From contig NZ_CAMILN010000012.1 of NCBI RefSeq assembly GCF_946222045.1, positions 1 to 41,497 on the forward strand: a DNA stretch of 41,497 nt, read 5' to 3'. This DNA is from an uncultured Peptoniphilus sp. Lineage in GTDB: Bacteria > Bacillota > Clostridia > Tissierellales > Peptoniphilaceae. The translations under genes and the position numbers were made by a program. Of this stretch, positions 39,941-41,497 are shown piece after piece (within the stretch, counting starts at the first letter, position 1; each line of letters begins with the position of its first letter). Below the pieces are notes generated by a model. It searched no databases and was not told where the DNA came from. It worked only from the letters and a program-made list of their open reading frames with translations.

Positions 39941-40612
39941 ATGAAATTAAAATCTTATGAAAATTTACATGAAACTTTTCTTGTTATAGTTTTTATTACA
40001 CTGGCAGGTGGCTTTCAAGATGCCTACTCTTATCTAATGAGAGGGAGGGTCTTCGCCAATGCACAGACAGGGAATATAGTTCTTTTATTTAAAAATATTG
40101 TGGACTTAAATTTTAAAGAATCCATAGCTTACTTGATTCCAGTTCTTTCCTTCGCCCTTGGAGTTTACCTTGCGGTTAGGTTTGAAGATGCAATTGAAAA
40201 AAGAGTCCTCCACTGGCGTCAATACGTAATTGGATTTGAAATAATAATTATGATTCTAGTGGCCATGATTCCAAAAAGTTTAGATAATTTGGCCAATGCC
40301 CTTTTATCATTTTCTTGTGCCATGCAAGTTTATTCCTTTAAAAAAATACATGGACTTAACTTTGCAACAACCATGTGTATAGGAAACCTAAGATCAGCAA
40401 CAGAAAATCTCTCCAAATATCATATAACTAAGCAAGAAGTTTATCTTGAAAATGCAAAAAAATATTATACAGTTATCCTTATCTTTGGATTGGGAGCAGC
40501 TCTTGGTTACCTGACTTCCAAAGGCTTGGGTATAAAATCAATATTAATTGCAGCAGGACTTTTGGCAATTTCCTTCTTTATACTATTTCTAGAAGAACAT
40601 GGACAAGCTTAA
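39941..40612 (+). CDS. DUF1275 (YoaK-type) membrane protein
   Basis: Integral membrane protein of 223 residues with about six helices. The family signature is clear: TLAGGFQDAYSYLMRGRVFANAQTGNIVLLF near the N-terminus (read as adjacent blocks), then FALGVYLAVRFE and a second-half TTMCIGNLRSATE. The start is ATG 39941 behind GGTGG; a longer frame back to 39860 would begin inside the purD terminator. DUF1275 proteins have no firmly assigned substrate. It appears to be transcribed alone; I could not define its promoter, and no clear terminator follows. Confidence 0.88.
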   Translation: MKLKSYENLHETFLVIVFITLAGGFQDAYSYLMRGRVFANAQTGNIVLLFKNIVDLNFKESIAYLIPVLSFALGVYLAVRFEDAIEKRVLHWRQYVIGFEIIIMILVAMIPKSLDNLANALLSFSCAMQVYSFKKIHGLNFATTMCIGNLRSATENLSKYHITKQEVYLENAKKYYTVILIFGLGAALGYLTSKGLGIKSILIAAGLLAISFFILFLEEHGQA

Positions 40613-40683
40613 GTTATTAAAGCTAATAATTACTAATCTAATAAAACATTTATTACTATTTTGGTAAAAAAATATTATGAAAC

Positions 40684-40711
40684 TTGTCAAATTTCACATT
40701 TCCTGTATACT
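40684..40711 (+). promoter_or_regulatory. Promoter of the amidotransferase-like hydrolase gene
   Basis: TTGTCA (40684-40689), 16-bp spacer, TATACT (40706-40711). The predicted start is near 40718, about 35 nt before TTG 40753. Confidence 0.7.
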
Positions 40712-40752
40712 AGAAAATACATATTTACATGAATTGTAAAGGGGGGATTGTT

Positions 40753-41493
40753 TTGAAACCTATAATAGGTATTACAGCTGGTTATAAGGCTGATGAAGAT
40801 GATTTAACAATAAAGGAAAAAGAGAATAGAAGAAAAATTTATAATTTTGTTACAAGAGACTATGCCAATGCCATCAATAGGTCTGGTGGAGTTGCTGTTA
40901 TTCTTCCAACTCCAGAATCAAAAGAAGATACCTATGCCTTGATGGATAAGTTAGATGGAGTAATCTTGTCTGGTGGCAACGACATAAATCCTGTAATATG
41001 CAAGCAGTGTGCTGATGAGTACACTGGAGAATTAACTTGCAGGCGAGATGACCAAGAACTCGATATTTTGGACTATATTTTTAAAAAGAGAAACATACCT
41101 CTATTAGGAATTTGTAGGGGAAGTCAAATTTTGAATGCTTATCTTGGCGGATCCTTGATCTTAAATATTTCTTCAGAAATAGTCCACAATCAAAATAAGA
41201 TTCCAAGATATAGACCAGTTCACGCTGTTGATATAGATGAAAATTCTAAACTAAGAGAAATATTAAGAGATAAAAGAGTTTTTGTTAACTCCATCCACCA
41301 TCAAGCCATTGATAGGTTGGGAAGAGGTCTAAAAATAGCAGCCAGGTCTCAAGATAATATTGTTGAAGCAGTTGAGCTTATTAATAATGACCACAACATT
41401 ATTGGGGTCCAATGGCATCCTGAAATTCTATTTGATAGCGATGAGGCTAGTAGAAATTTGTTTATGGATTTTGTAAGAAGATGTGAAAATTAA
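40753..41493 (+). CDS. Class I glutamine-amidotransferase-like hydrolase (gamma-glutamyl-GABA hydrolase / peptidase C26 family)
   Basis: Cleaves gamma-glutamyl amide bonds in known relatives such as PuuD. It has 246 residues. The start is TTG 40753, 6-8 bases after AAAGGGGGG; ATG 40729 is upstream of that site. The catalytic triad is complete: nucleophile C121 in LLGICRGSQILNAYLGG, plus H222 and E224 in VQWHPE. VILSGGNDINP (about 70-80) forms the oxyanion-strand loop. It is a single gene with its own promoter, not linked to putrescine or GABA genes, so the true gamma-glutamyl substrate is open (glutathione-like compounds, gamma-glutamyl peptides). The stop codon lies four bases before the window end. 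Confidence 0.9.
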   Translation: MKPIIGITAGYKADEDDLTIKEKENRRKIYNFVTRDYANAINRSGGVAVILPTPESKEDTYALMDKLDGVILSGGNDINPVICKQCADEYTGELTCRRDDQELDILDYIFKKRNIPLLGICRGSQILNAYLGGSLILNISSEIVHNQNKIPRYRPVHAVDIDENSKLREILRDKRVFVNSIHHQAIDRLGRGLKIAARSQDNIVEAVELINNDHNIIGVQWHPEILFDSDEASRNLFMDFVRRCEN

Positions 41494-41497
41494 TTTT

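Noticed and set aside
40729..40752. ATG 40729 as start of the amidotransferase-like hydrolase
   Set aside because: The G-rich ribosome site lies after this ATG and is correctly spaced for TTG 40753.

Overview
The window is AT-rich and densely coded, with strong Shine-Dalgarno sites, frequent TTG/GTG starts and short U-tailed terminators. It looks like the chromosome of a low-GC Gram-positive anaerobe. A sodium-type V-ATPase operon in the ntpFIKECGABD order, a csaB-type wall-polysaccharide cluster and the general protein character suggest Clostridia/Tissierellia, probably Peptoniphilaceae (Anaerococcus-like). That placement rests on recall, not a search. I saw no tRNA, rRNA, insertion sequence, prophage or CRISPR array; most of the window is core chromosome.

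Layout. 1-770: an unrecognised membrane-protein gene that appears split by a -1 frameshift at a run of seven A. 770-5230: the str operon rpsL-rpsG-fusA-tuf with its own promoter and a strong terminator. 5310-6865 (minus): a glutathione peroxidase and a TlpA-like thioredoxin lipoprotein, both redox functions. 6882-8501: a preQ1-I riboswitch candidate followed by a nucleoside hydrolase and an ECF-type S component, which together read as a queuosine/queuine salvage operon. 8684-17276: the nine-gene V-type ATPase operon; the K subunit keeps all five sodium-binding residues known from Enterococcus hirae. 17419-19868: small genes, including a glyoxalase, a LytTR regulator with a DUF3021 membrane partner (minus), and a divergent hotdog-protein/DUF3783 pair around a large dyad. 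19957-23423 (minus): carB without carA, behind a leader that looks like a transcription attenuator. 23614-28404: a surface-polysaccharide operon (GT4 glycosyltransferase, DUF4330, unknown membrane protein, O-antigen-ligase-like protein, CsaB pyruvyl transferase). 28437-33909: ppx-ppk and a large secreted choice-of-anchor-I protein; PhoP-box-like 11-bp repeats precede ppx and, more weakly, the secreted protein. 34069-39894: purine genes purC-E-M-N-H-D behind a ykkC-family (probably PRPP) riboswitch. 39941-41493: a DUF1275 membrane protein and a class-I-amidotransferase-like hydrolase.

The most informative content is regulatory. There are two riboswitches whose alternative pairings can be traced (preQ1, probably translational OFF; PRPP, probably antitermination ON), a probable carB attenuator, tandem LytTR-type operator repeats two helical turns apart, and candidate Pho boxes. 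The str, nucleosidase, tlpA, pur and 40753 promoters are good sigma-A matches, with spacers of 16-17 bp.
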